DNA of 56,115 nucleotides from Paenibacillus jilunlii (GCF_900102965.1 NZ_FNGM01000032.1:1-56115); one strand, 5' to 3'. Counted from the first letter of the stretch, positions 33,538 through 42,122 are shown. Notes: generated from the sequence alone by a model not told the origin. Made by a program: numbers and translations.

Positions 33538-33858
33538 ATGGGTTCTGTGAATAGCGACGAGGATATTTGTTATGTCATTATGTTAAGCCCAACCCCGCAG
33601 GACCGGAGGGATATGGATATTATCCGGGCGCATGTCAAGCATTTGCAAGAGCTTGAGCGCAGCGGACAGCTTGTTATGTGCGGACCCTTCAGCGACAGTC
33701 CGGGAGGCATGGTCATCATCCGTGCGGAATCCCGTGAAGAAGCAGAGCAGATCGCGCAGCGTGATCCGTACATTCTTACGGGAATCCGCAGCTATGAGCT
33801 GCGCACCTGGGGACTATCGCATGCAGGGAACCGGCACATGGGCATCGCAGAAGAATAG
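33538..33858 (+). CDS. YciI-like protein
   Basis: A 106-residue dimeric alpha-beta barrel protein of the YciI family. Conserved features are ICYVIMLSP at the N-terminus, the central histidine in RAHVKHLQELERSGQLVMCG, and DPYILTGIRSYELRTW near the end. YciI proteins are small putative enzymes; a histidine-aspartate pair is thought to be catalytic, but substrates are mostly unknown. The start at ATG 33538 follows AAGGAGG. It lies 12 nt after ypsA. A two-stem hairpin and a long repeat-containing gap follow. Confidence 0.9.
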   Translation: MGSVNSDEDICYVIMLSPTPQDRRDMDIIRAHVKHLQELERSGQLVMCGPFSDSPGGMVIIRAESREEAEQIAQRDPYILTGIRSYELRTWGLSHAGNRHMGIAEE

Positions 33859-33877
33859 AAGAGGCAGCTCTTCCCGC

Positions 33878-33915
33878 AGAAACGATACCGTCTCTATAGG
33901 GACGTTGCCGTTTCT
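33878..33915. repeat. Two-stem hairpin repeat, copy 2
   Basis: Outer stem AGAAACG (33878-33884) / CGTTTCT (33909-33915) encloses inner stem CGTCTC (33889-33894) / GGGACG (33899-33904) with a TATA loop. The layout and outer arms match the element at 15769-15808. It may also end the ypsA-yciI transcript. Confidence 0.6.
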
Positions 33916-34044
33916 ATTAATATGTTTTGGAGGAAGCCAAGCTTACCCCTAATTTAATTGTATAGGAAACTATGATTACTTCCACATGTGATAAAAATAT
34001 GCTTAAAGTTGTAGAATAAATACTTCGGACGAATTTGTAACGAG

Positions 34045-34080
34045 CAATGGCAGAAATACCGTTGTTGGAGTGCCGAAGGC
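34045..34080. repeat. Single hairpin unit of the CAACGGCAGAAAT family
   Basis: CAATGGCAGAAATACCGTTG (34045-34064) is nearly self-complementary and is followed by TTGGAGTGCCG. It is the same unit that is tandemly repeated at 48574-48727. As there, an F-F-R-R element lies a short distance downstream. Confidence 0.65.
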
Positions 34081-34156
34081 CGAGTTCTGAGGGTAGCCGG
34101 TCTAAATATCCTAATTTCAACTAGCATTTACTTTACTGGTTTCTTTGCAGGGGCTA

Positions 34157-34337
34157 GTTGGAAAAAGGGACTTTATTTTTCCGAAAATCAAGAAATTCTG
34201 AGATTTAGATGGAAAAAGTAAACTTAATTGGGCTATATTTCTTGTACAATGGCGAAATAGGCTGAATTAGTGTCCCTTTTTCCACTTCATCTGCCCGAGG
34301 ATAGGGTACTCCGGCAAATTAGTTAACCTTTTTCCAC
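34157..34337. repeat. Four-unit F-F-R-R intergenic element, copy E
   Basis: Forward units start at 34157 (GTTGGAAAAAGGGACTTTAT) and 34208 (GATGGAAAAAGTAAACTTAA). Reverse units end at 34285 (AGTGTCCCTTTTTCCAC) and 34337 (GTTAACCTTTTTCCAC). Spacing is 51 and 52 nt, total 181 nt. It lies between the convergent yciI-like and amidase genes. Confidence 0.82.
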
Positions 34338-34392
34338 TTAAAGAGTTGCCGTAGAATTCATGGGGAATCGTTCTCCAGGTAACGCTAGAACC

Positions 34393-34434
34393 AAGACGGC
34401 TGCACTGTCCCGTGGAGGACGGCACAGCCGTTTT
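34393..34434 (-). terminator. Terminator after the amidase gene
   Basis: AAGACGGCTG (34393-34402) pairs with CAGCCGTTTT (34425-34434) with one wobble, enclosing an inner stem TGTCC / GGAC. It abuts the amidase stop codon region and may work on both strands. Confidence 0.65.
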
Positions 34435-34435
34435 G

Positions 34436-35907
34436 TTATATAAAGCTTCGCAGGGAAGGTGCTTTGCGGACCTTGTAATTCTGCTCATAGGCATATGCCA
34501 GCCGGATCAGCACCGGCTCCTGATAGGCCCGGGCAGAAAAGGTTACGCCAAAGGGAGCGCCGGCGGAGGTGTAGCCGGCAGGTACGACGATGGACGGGTA
34601 ACCTGCCCTTGAGGTAATCCGCGCGCCGAAATCAGCCGGAAACAGCAGTGCGTCAAGCTGATGCTCCTTCATGGCGGCATCGATTCCGAGCTCCTTGCAG
34701 AGCCGGAGATCCGTTGCCCGGTCGCGCAGATACTGCGGCTCGGTGAACGTCCCGGAGGAGGTATATTGGGCATCCAGCAGCGTGGATTGTCCGTATCTCA
34801 GCGTCTCCATAGGATGGGCATGATTGAAATCGATGATATCCTTCAGCGTACGCATCGGGGCTCCCGGGCCGAGACGGGACAGATAGGCATTCAGTGAGGT
34901 TTTGAATTCATTCAGCACAACGGAAGAGTACTTGATTTCCCTCGCTGTCCGGATATCTGCGGGATCAATGATGGTGGCGCCAAGCCTGCGCATCCGCTCC
35001 ACGGAGGCATTGAACAGCGCCAGCTGCCCGTCTGTCAGCTCCTCAAAATAATAATCCCGCGGAATGCCGATCCGCGCGCCCTGCAGCCCGTTCGGATCGA
35101 GGAAAGCCGTATAATCCTCATGAAGACGGCCAACGCTTGTGCCCATGGCGGCGTCGCTGTCATCCTTGCCCAGCATCGCGTTCAGCAGCAGAACAGCATC
35201 GCGGACTGTGCGCGCCATGGGACCGGCGGTGTCCTGTGTGTTCGAGAGCGGCAGTATACCGGAACGGCTCAGCATACCTACAGTCGGCTTGATGCCGATG
35301 ACCGAGCCGAGATTCCCGGGATTCAGAATCGACCCGGAGGTTTCTGTGCCTACGGACACTGTGCAGAAATTGCAGGCCACAGCTACTGCGGAACCGGCGC
35401 TGGAGCCGCCCGTTGGAGTGGATATGTTGTAGGGGTTTAGCACCTGTCCGCCGCGTGAACTGTACCCGGAAGGCATGCCATTTGTCATGAAATTGGCGAA
35501 TTCCGTCATGTTATGTTGGCTTTGCCCATAATGACCGCCCCGGCTTCTCGCAGCCTGGTGACAATAAAGGCATCTTCCCCGGCAAAAGAATCCGCCAAAG
35601 CCAGCGAGCCTGCGCTGGTGTGCATTTTATCGCCTGTGTTGATATTGTCTTTGAGCAAGACCGGTATACCGTGCAGCGGCCCGCGGGGTCCCAGCAGGGA
35701 GCGTTCCACATCCAGAGCTTCGGCGATGAAAAGGGCATCGGGATTAATCTCCAGGACGGAGTTCACCGTCAGCCCGCTTTTATCATGCTCAGCGATGCGT
35801 TCAAGATACATGAGGACTAATTGTCTGGACGTCATTTGGCCGGTTTCAAGCGCAGCCTGAATCTCCGGAATGGTAGCCTCTACGATTTCAAAACTCATGC
35901 GGTTCAC
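34436..35907 (-). pseudogene. Amidase split by a 5-bp duplication
   Basis: Two adjacent frames together make a full amidase-signature enzyme of about 490 residues. The first (35907-35506) holds the catalytic lysine (HGIPVLLKDNINTGDKMHTS) and ends GKANIT. The second (35509-34436) continues MTEFANFMTNGMP and holds the cis-serine and nucleophile serine (TGGSSAGSAVAVA, GTETSGSILNPG). The break is a tandem duplication of ATGTT on the plus strand (35508-35517); removing one copy restores GKAN-MTEF in one frame. The split leaves an ATGA stop/start overlap, so the second part could still be translated. The first frame starts at GTG 35907 or ATG 35898, neither with a strong site. The intact enzyme would hydrolyse an amide; the substrate is unknown. 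Confidence 0.88.
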
Positions 35908-36103
35908 GCTTCTTTCCCTGTGGGTTATGGGCCTTCTTGTTCATCTAAACATAATTTGCCGTGTGTTGATAGGGGTTATTTCCAAAAAAAGTAATGTTAG
36001 AAATCCCGCCCGATTGGTTAATAGTTGACATACACACCATGGCAGATGTTACCATCCATAAATCTAAGGGGCATCGGCACACTTTGAGTAGGAGGAAGAC
36101 AAG

Positions 36104-37030
36104 TTGAAGAAATGGATTGCGTTAGTAATGGGGGCATCGCTGGCCTTAAGCCTGAGCGCATGCGGAAATGACAAGAACACAGAGAATTCTGCAGAGGCGT
36201 CAACTGCGCCTAACAATGCAAGTAGTGCGGCTCCTTCAGCCTCTACGGCTCCATCGGCGTCTGCGTCAGCTGCACCTGTAGAGCAAGCCTCAGAGCAAGG
36301 AGTTCCAACGTTAGACGAGCTTATCCGGAAGTCGGCAGAAGCCGCCAAGGACCTGAAAAGCTTCGGGATGGATTCGCAGGTCTCGCAGAATATGACTATT
36401 AAGGGCGAAACGGCCAAGCAGCAAAAAATAGATATGACCACTAAATCTGAGTTAATCAAGGAACCGCTGCAAATGCATCAGGTTGTCAAGGTGGATAGCG
36501 GGCAAGGTGTACAGAATGTGGAGCAGTATATCACCGAATCCGGCATCTACTCCCAGACAGGCGGGCGATGGTTGAAAATCCCGGCAGAGATGTCGAAACA
36601 GATGACAGCTTCACTGGAGCAATCCGCCAATCCGGAGGCGCAACTGGAGCAATTCAAAACCATTGCCAAGGATACGAAGGTCACCGAAGACGGCAATAAT
36701 TATCTGCTGACGGCGGATGTATCGGGGGATAGCGTCAAAGAGCTGGCTAAAAGCTATCTTGAACAAAACGGCGGTGACAAGAGCCAGGCGGCGCTGGTAG
36801 AGCAGATGGACATCAAGAGTATGAAGCTAGTATATGCGGTGGACAAGAAGACATATCTGCCTACCCGCACGGATGTTGAAATCATGATGGATATGACCAA
36901 TGCTGGCCAGAGCATCAGCATGGACACCAAGATGAAGACAACGATTAATCAGCATAATGAGATCAGTGAGATTAAAGTGCCGGAAGAAGCACTAAGTGCC
37001 AAGGAAGTACAGATGCCTGCAACAAAATAA
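36104..37030 (+). CDS. DUF6612-like lipoprotein
   Basis: A 308-residue lipoprotein. The signal peptide ends in LSAC with Cys20 lipidated, followed by a low-complexity Ser/Ala/Pro linker of about 40 residues. The folded part has TIKGETAKQQKIDMTTKSEL, QYITESGIYSQTGGRWLKIP and a C-terminal strand region (MKLVYAVDKKTYLPTRTDVE), which fits the LolA/LppX-like half-barrel of the DUF6612 group. Such proteins sit on the outer face of the membrane; function is unknown. The start is TTG 36104, with AGGAGGAAG upstream at about 8 nt. TTGACA at 36025-36030 is a possible -35 box, with no good -10. A terminator hairpin follows. Confidence 0.87.
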   Translation: MKKWIALVMGASLALSLSACGNDKNTENSAEASTAPNNASSAAPSASTAPSASASAAPVEQASEQGVPTLDELIRKSAEAAKDLKSFGMDSQVSQNMTIKGETAKQQKIDMTTKSELIKEPLQMHQVVKVDSGQGVQNVEQYITESGIYSQTGGRWLKIPAEMSKQMTASLEQSANPEAQLEQFKTIAKDTKVTEDGNNYLLTADVSGDSVKELAKSYLEQNGGDKSQAALVEQMDIKSMKLVYAVDKKTYLPTRTDVEIMMDMTNAGQSISMDTKMKTTINQHNEISEIKVPEEALSAKEVQMPATK

Positions 37031-37079
37031 TGCGGATAGCGACAGACTGCTATTAACTTTGAAGTTTTGTGTATTTAAT

Positions 37080-37123
37080 AAAGGACAGTTCCTGGGCCGA
37101 AACGGCTGCCGGGACTGTCCTTT
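37080..37123 (+). terminator. Terminator of the lipoprotein gene
   Basis: AAAGGACAGTTCC (37080-37092) pairs with GGGACTGTCCTTT (37111-37123) with one wobble, followed by gttg. Confidence 0.75.
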
Positions 37124-37175
37124 GTTGTCCGTTGAGAATCGGCGGTCACTAAATCCGGGAAGCGCACTTGGTCGT

Positions 37176-37356
37176 TCCGGACACAGGAGATCTTATTTCG
37201 CAGAATTCTTCTGTTCAGCCATTCTTGCGGACTGAGAATACGTTATTTGTACCCATTCCCCTTCATACGTATCTTTTGAGCTCAACTAACGTCTCCTGAG
37301 TCCGCATTCCCCGCAAAATAGAGGTTTTGAGCCTAATAAGGGATCTGTGGTCCGCA
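37176..37356. repeat. Four-unit F-F-R-R element with a different core sequence
   Basis: Forward units start at 37176 (TCCGGACACAGGAGATCTTA) and 37226 (TGCGGACTGAGAATACGTTA). Reverse units end at 37306 (TAACGTCTCCTGAGTCCGCA) and 37356 (AAGGGATCTGTGGTCCGCA). Spacing is 50 nt in each half, total 181 nt. Geometry is the same as in copies A, B, D and E, but the core is GCGGACnnAGGAGACGTTA instead of GTGGAAAAAGTA. It lies between two convergent genes. Confidence 0.78.
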
Positions 37357-37405
37357 TGAGCAAATCAGAATCAGAATTTGAATGCAGGGTGAGGCCGCCC
37401 AAACG

Positions 37406-37443
37406 ACAGCAGCGATTCTCCAATAATTGAGAATCGCTGCTGT
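37406..37443. terminator. Hairpin after the 37488 gene
   Basis: Perfect 15-bp stem ACAGCAGCGATTCTC (37406-37420) / GAGAATCGCTGCTGT (37429-37443), loop caataatt, without a T run on either strand. It lies downstream of the minus-strand 37488 gene. Confidence 0.65.
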
Positions 37444-37487
37444 GCTTGAATACTTTGGGCCAGACGCCCGACCCTATGGAAAGTACT

Positions 37488-37982
37488 CTAGCCCTGGGTC
37501 CGGGCAAATCCTTCTTCCGCCAGATATTCCTCGGCTTCCTCAAGTGTCTCAAAGGCCATCTCCAGGTGAAGGCCGGCGTAGAGATACCACAGGTCATCCT
37601 CCGGCTTCAGGCTCAGCGTGTGTCCTTCATGATTGGTCCACAGCGACTCTGCGGCGGCTGCCGGTTTTTTCTTTCTTTTGCCGGGTGCGGGCGCCTCCGG
37701 AATAAACATGGACAGGGAGGCAATAGACGCCTCCAGCAGGCTCCGCAGCTCGGGTTCCCCGTAGTCGCGGATATTCACCATGCCCTTGTCATCGGTCTCG
37801 TAGCCGCGCAGCAGTCCGCCATATACAAACCCGTTGCCATTCGGATGGAGATGGAAGGCAACGGTTTTCTTCTCGTGGCGGCTTTGCTCCAAGTGATAAT
37901 TCACCCGGCCAAGCGATACGTTTCTCCGCTCAAGCTCGGGGTAGGAATCAAGAATAGCCAATTTCTGTTCAAAAGTAAGCAT
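37488..37982 (-). CDS. Conserved-looking protein of unknown function
   Basis: A 164-residue soluble protein. The N-terminal half (MLTFEQKLAILDSYPELERR, LGRVNYHLEQSRHEKKTVAF, HLHPNGNGFVYGG) is well ordered. A lysine-rich linker (PGKRKKKPAAAA) leads to a C-terminal helix ending ETLEEAEEYLAEEGF. No family is recognised. The start at ATG 37982 is supported by GGAGG about 7 nt upstream; a frame extension to 38045 has no site. It is next to the OmpR-type two-component genes in the same orientation but about 95 nt apart, with no evidence of a shared function. Confidence 0.8.
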   Translation of the reverse strand: MLTFEQKLAILDSYPELERRNVSLGRVNYHLEQSRHEKKTVAFHLHPNGNGFVYGGLLRGYETDDKGMVNIRDYGEPELRSLLEASIASLSMFIPEAPAPGKRKKKPAAAAESLWTNHEGHTLSLKPEDDLWYLYAGLHLEMAFETLEEAEEYLAEEGFARTQG

Positions 37983-38076
37983 ATACAGCCTCCGGTTTAC
38001 GGTTTCAAATACAGTCGTCTGATTATACCATGCCGCCCGCTTCAAGGACCAGAACCGGGCACCAACCAGCGGGGGT

Positions 38077-39495
38077 CTACCGCCATAAAGGCAGGGTTAT
38101 TACAAACGTGCAGCCTTGCTCCGGCCTGTCGCCAAGCCGGAGGCTTCCGCCCATCGCTCCGGCAAGCAGACGGCTGAAGGTAAGGCCAAGCCCCAGCCCC
38201 CGGAGCGTGCTTTGCTTGCCGCTGCTGCGGAAGAAGGCCTCGAAGATCCGCTCGCGGTTCTCCTCGGGGATGCCCGGCCCGTTATCGGTGACGGTGATCA
38301 CCGCATAGCCCTGCGGGTTCTCTGCAAGGCGGAGATTCAGCTGAAGCTTCTGCCCCGGCAGCTTGGCCTGGACGCTGTTGTTGAGCAGATTGACAATAAT
38401 CTGCTGTATGCGCAGCGGATCGCCCCGCAGGAACAGGGGCTGCTTCGGCAGCTGAAGCTCCGGCGTACAGACATCCCCGCTCTGGGTCAGCTTCCACTGG
38501 TAGACGATCTCCTCCAGCAGCGGAACAGCCTCCAGCCTGTCATGGCGGATGGCGACAATGCCAGCGGCCAGGGCGTTGTAATCCAGCAGATCTGCAACCA
38601 TACGCTGCAGCCGCCCAGCCTCCAGCAGGGCAATGTCGAGGAATTCGCTGGCCTCCTCGCCTTCGACAATGCCCTCGCGCACCGCATGCACCAGTCCTTT
38701 GATGGAGGTAACCGGGGTTTTCAGCTCATGGGAGACCCCGGCCAGCATCACCGCCCGGGACTGCTCGAATTGCTGCAGCTTGCCTGCCATCTCCTGGAAG
38801 GAGAGCAGCAGCTCGTGGATCTCGCGCTCCTTGGCCTCTGTCTCCAGGACGATGTTATATTTCCCCCCGCTGATCTGCGAGGCCGCGGAGGCTACACGCT
38901 GAATCGGCTTCGCCAGCTTGATGGACAAGAGATAGATGGTCAGCCAGCTTAAAATAATCAGGAAGACGATCAGAATAGAGAAGAAGGTGATCTCCTCCCG
39001 GGGAATGTAGCGAAGCGAGCGTTTGGATTGCAGCACCATCACCTGTCCCAGCATTTCGCCGTTTCCCTGAATCTGTGCGCCAGCTGCCTTGAACTCTGGG
39101 CTTCGCGCCGCGTCCAGGCTGTCGTTAAGCTCGTAGCGCATTTCCTTCTCAGTCATCTCCGGCTGTGAGAACAGCAGCTCGCCCTTGGGACCGGTGATAA
39201 TGACGCACATTTCCTGCGTCAATTTGAAGAACCGCTTGCGGTCCTCAATCAGCTGATGCAGAGCCGGAGTGACATTCAGGCTGCCGTCAGCACTGACGCT
39301 GCGGTCGGCAATCTCCTGGGCAAGCAGGGCGGCGGTCTGCATCCGGTTGTTCATTGCCTCCTGCTGAATCCACCAAAAGGTTACAAGCGCGGTGAGCAGG
39401 AGGCCGGTGCCAATAATCAGCAGATAACGGACCGTCCAGTAGGAGAGGATGGAGGTGTGCTTCTGCCGCTGCTTCTTCTGCTTCAGGTGGTCCAT
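38077..39495 (-). CDS. OmpR-type sensor histidine kinase
   Basis: A 472-residue membrane kinase. Transmembrane helices lie at about residues 23-43 and 172-197, enclosing an extracellular domain of about 130 residues. A HAMP segment follows (AKPIQRVASAASQISGGKYN), then the phosphorylated histidine in LAGVSHELKTPVTSIKG and an HATPase domain (VTDNGPGIPEENRERIFEAF, GLGLGLTFSRLLAGAMGGSL). The start at ATG 39495 overlaps the response regulator gene by 13 nt, so the two are translationally coupled. The stimulus is unknown; the divergent YceI-domain gene is a possible target. Confidence 0.95.
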   Translation of the reverse strand: MDHLKQKKQRQKHTSILSYWTVRYLLIIGTGLLLTALVTFWWIQQEAMNNRMQTAALLAQEIADRSVSADGSLNVTPALHQLIEDRKRFFKLTQEMCVIITGPKGELLFSQPEMTEKEMRYELNDSLDAARSPEFKAAGAQIQGNGEMLGQVMVLQSKRSLRYIPREEITFFSILIVFLIILSWLTIYLLSIKLAKPIQRVASAASQISGGKYNIVLETEAKEREIHELLLSFQEMAGKLQQFEQSRAVMLAGVSHELKTPVTSIKGLVHAVREGIVEGEEASEFLDIALLEAGRLQRMVADLLDYNALAAGIVAIRHDRLEAVPLLEEIVYQWKLTQSGDVCTPELQLPKQPLFLRGDPLRIQQIIVNLLNNSVQAKLPGQKLQLNLRLAENPQGYAVITVTDNGPGIPEENRERIFEAFFRSSGKQSTLRGLGLGLTFSRLLAGAMGGSLRLGDRPEQGCTFVITLPLWR

Positions 39496-40166
39496 AATTG
39501 ATACCCCGTTCCTCTAAGCGTGCGGATTTCGCCTTCTTCGGCAGGCCAGTGCGAAAGCGCCTGGCGCAGCCTTTTGATCGACAGATCCACCGCCCGGTCG
39601 CTTCCGTCATAATCCATTTCCCATACATGCTCCAGGAGCTGGTCCCTGGTGCAGATCTGATTCGGGCGCTCGGCGAGGAAGAGCAGCACCGACAGATCAC
39701 GGGGGCTTAAGGAAACCTCGGCTCCGTTAAGGAATACACTGCGGGCGCCAAAATCTATAAACAGGCTGCCGTAATGGCGCTTGCGGCTGCCGTCAGACCA
39801 CTGGGAAGGGCGGCGCAGCACCGCATTTACGCGGGCCACCACCTCCTCGGGAATGAAGGGCTTGGACATGTAATCGTCGGCCCCTCCGTCCAGTCCGGCG
39901 AGACGGTCGCCGATAGAGTCTCTGGCCGTCAGCATAATCACGGGACAGCTGCTTTTCTCACGGATCAGGCCCAGCAGCTCGAAGCCATCCATATTCGGCA
40001 GATTTATATCGAGCAGGATCAGGGAAGGCGGCGCAGCCTCGAAGGCTTCCAGCGCAGTGCGCCCGTCTGCAGCGAGGGTGACCTGAAAGCCCGCCTTTTT
40101 GAGGTAGGCCCTAAGCACGCGGGCAATCGCTTCCTCATCTTCGACAATCAGAATCGATTTCATCAT
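39483..40166 (-). CDS. OmpR-family response regulator
   Basis: A 227-residue regulator. The receiver begins MMKSILIVEDEEAIARVLRA, with the phosphorylated aspartate in SLILLDINLPNMDG and the conserved lysine in DYMSKPFIPEEV. The winged-helix DNA-binding domain follows (VSLSPRDLSVLLFLAERPNQ, LLEHVWEMDYDGSDRAVDLS). ATG 40166 is chosen because AAGGAG lies about 12 nt upstream and the sequence then begins in the usual way; an extension to 40196 has no site. It precedes and overlaps the kinase gene. It is divergent from the YceI-like gene at 40331, 165 nt away. Confidence 0.95.
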   Translation of the reverse strand: MMKSILIVEDEEAIARVLRAYLKKAGFQVTLAADGRTALEAFEAAPPSLILLDINLPNMDGFELLGLIREKSSCPVIMLTARDSIGDRLAGLDGGADDYMSKPFIPEEVVARVNAVLRRPSQWSDGSRKRHYGSLFIDFGARSVFLNGAEVSLSPRDLSVLLFLAERPNQICTRDQLLEHVWEMDYDGSDRAVDLSIKRLRQALSHWPAEEGEIRTLRGTGYQLWTT

Positions 40167-40330
40167 ATATAGTCCAGTCTCCTTAACAGCATCCAACGTT
40201 TAGTTAAAATTACGACAATTTTACCACAATGCCGGCCACACTGCTTTGACTTATTCCCGACATATTGCTTTGTTAGAATGGGAACCAAGCCAAAGAGGGC
40301 ATATGCAAAAATTTGGATGGAGGGAATAGG

Positions 40331-41047
40331 ATGAAGAAAAAAACAATCGCCATAACCGCCGCCGGAGTCGTTATCGTAGGAGTCATTACAGCATTTGCTT
40401 TCTTGAATAACACCTTGGGCAATAATGTTGAAATCGAGTCCGTTATTCCGGCACAGGAGACAGGAGCGTCGAACGGTACGAATACGGCAGATGCAGCCGC
40501 CGAATCGGCAGGAGCCGCCGTTACAGCAGAGCAGTTAAATGGTGCCTGGAACATCACCGACACTTCAAAAGTATACTGGTCGGTAACGACCTCCAAGGAA
40601 ACCGTCAATTTCGTAGACCCTTCAGTTACAGGAACCTGGAATGTGAACCTGGACGACGCGGGCGCGATGACCGGTGAAGGAACGGTGGAGATGAGCGCAC
40701 TTGATTCCGGCAACGCCAAGAGGGACGAGCATGTAAAAGGAGCGGACTTCCTGTCCGTCACAGAATTCCCGCAGTCCACTTTTGTCGTCAAATCCTTCTC
40801 GGAGCTGCCGGCGGAATGGACGGAGGGGACAGCAGTACCGGTTCAACTGCAAGGTACGATGACAGTAAAAGGCATTGAAAAAGAGGTCACCTTTGATTCT
40901 CAGGCCGTGTACAGCGGCGGGCAGCTTATGCTCTCAGGTACAACCACTGTAACCTTTGAGGATTTCGGCATGGCCAATCCGCACTCGATTGTACTGGACA
41001 CTGAAAATAATCTGGAGGTCCGCCTGGAGCTTGTACTGTCGAAATAA
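40331..41047 (+). CDS. YceI-domain protein with N-terminal membrane anchor
   Basis: A 238-residue protein. Residues about 5-27 form a transmembrane anchor (TIAITAAGVVIVGVITAFAF), followed by an Ala/Thr-rich linker. The YceI lipocalin-like domain starts near residue 65 (GAWNITDTSKVYWSVTTSKE, TGTWNVNLDDAGAM, EFPQSTFVVKSF, GTMTVKGIEKEVTF). YceI proteins bind polyisoprenoids such as undecaprenyl derivatives. The start at ATG 40331 follows GGAGGG at about 8 nt. It has a classical terminator downstream. Divergent orientation from the two-component pair suggests it may be regulated by it in response to envelope conditions, as inference. Confidence 0.92.
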   Translation: MKKKTIAITAAGVVIVGVITAFAFLNNTLGNNVEIESVIPAQETGASNGTNTADAAAESAGAAVTAEQLNGAWNITDTSKVYWSVTTSKETVNFVDPSVTGTWNVNLDDAGAMTGEGTVEMSALDSGNAKRDEHVKGADFLSVTEFPQSTFVVKSFSELPAEWTEGTAVPVQLQGTMTVKGIEKEVTFDSQAVYSGGQLMLSGTTTVTFEDFGMANPHSIVLDTENNLEVRLELVLSK

Positions 41048-41073
41048 CAGGACGCGTTCAGTAAAATCAATGA

Positions 41074-41124
41074 AAAGCTCTTCCCGGCTGCTGCCTATCA
41101 GCGGCTTTCGGGAAGAGTTTTTTT
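41074..41124 (+). terminator. Intrinsic terminator of the YceI-like gene
   Basis: Stem AAGCTCTTCCCG / CGGGAAGAGTTT with a GC-rich loop, followed by a run of T (41115-41124). Confidence 0.9.
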
Positions 41125-41193
41125 GATTTTCGCTGGATATCCAATCTGCTCAGAGGTATATTCTTACTTATACTGTATGAAGGGGGAAGCTCT

Positions 41194-41583
41194 GTGATTG
41201 AAGTAGCAGCGGCGATTATCCATAACGATGAAGGCCGTATCCTGATCGCCCGGCGGAGGCAGGGCAAATCACAGGCCGGCTTGTGGGAATTTCCCGGCGG
41301 CAAGCTGGAGGACGGCGAAGACGCGCCGGCTTGCCTGCGCAGAGAGCTGATGGAGGAGATGGGCATCGCGATCCTTCCTTACGCGGCTTTTGGAGTAAAT
41401 GAGCATGATTATGACGGATTCACGATCAGGCTGACAGCCTGGGAGGCCGAATATCTGGAAGGCAGAATTACGCTGAGCGACCATGACGCTTTCCGCTGGG
41501 TGACTGCGAAGGAGCTGGACGGGTTTGCTTTTGCTCCGGCGGATATCCCTTTTGTGGACAGGCTGCTGGAGACGTTAAGGTAA
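41194..41583 (+). CDS. MutT-type Nudix hydrolase
   Basis: A 129-residue Nudix enzyme. The Nudix box GX5EX7REUXEEXGU is seen as GGKLEDGEDAP followed by ACLRRELMEEMGI. The length and N-terminus (IEVAAAIIHNDEGRILIARR) match MutT/8-oxo-dGTP diphosphatase-like proteins, which clean the nucleotide pool. Translation starts at GTG 41194 with AGGGGGAAG upstream. It is separated from the YceI-like gene by a terminator and followed by the DUF1648 gene after 70 nt. The specificity is inferred from length and context only. Confidence 0.93.
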   Translation: MIEVAAAIIHNDEGRILIARRRQGKSQAGLWEFPGGKLEDGEDAPACLRRELMEEMGIAILPYAAFGVNEHDYDGFTIRLTAWEAEYLEGRITLSDHDAFRWVTAKELDGFAFAPADIPFVDRLLETLR

Positions 41584-41653
41584 GCGGGCCAGCAGACGAT
41601 ATACTATATAATGGAAGGTGAAGATGCTTGTAGCAACAGGAGGTTGACAATGT

Positions 41654-42004
41654 ATGTTCAAAAGCAGACTGACGATGATCTTAAGCAGTGCTGCGGCTAT
41701 GGTTCCTATCGTGCTGTATTTCTATCTCTACCCGCGGCTGCCGGATTTCGTGCCGATTCATTACACCGGAGCCACGGCTGACCGGTTTGTGAATAAATGG
41801 AGTGTGGATGTTGCCATCCTCTGCGTGCTTGGCTGGTTCGGCTTCGGCTTTATGCGGCTGCTGCAATTCTTATTGCGTACAATATTCCTGAGCAGCTATA
41901 TCCACAATTTGGCGTCGATTCACCGGATCTGGAATGCGGCAACCTTGCTTGTGACGGCCGCCTTTGCCGCAATTAGCGTCTGTGCCCTGCTCGCTATGCT
42001 GTAG
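41654..42004 (+). CDS. DUF1648-domain membrane protein
   Basis: A 116-residue membrane protein with three predicted helices. The N-terminal part (MILSSAAAMVPIVLYFYLYP followed by RLPDFVPIHYTGATADRFVNKW) is the DUF1648 motif, otherwise found at the start of SdpI-like immunity proteins. The start at ATG 41654 has AGGAGG 9 nt upstream. Because only this domain is present, the protein is shorter than SdpI. Function is unknown. Confidence 0.88.
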   Translation: MFKSRLTMILSSAAAMVPIVLYFYLYPRLPDFVPIHYTGATADRFVNKWSVDVAILCVLGWFGFGFMRLLQFLLRTIFLSSYIHNLASIHRIWNAATLLVTAAFAAISVCALLAML

Positions 42005-42122
42005 CGGGCTGCTCTTTCCAAAAGCCATATTAGCAATCCGATATTGTAGCTATAATAAGGAATATAGAATGAAACCTATTCTTAACCCTTCGGCTAAACT
42101 AAATCGTATATGGGAGAGCAGA

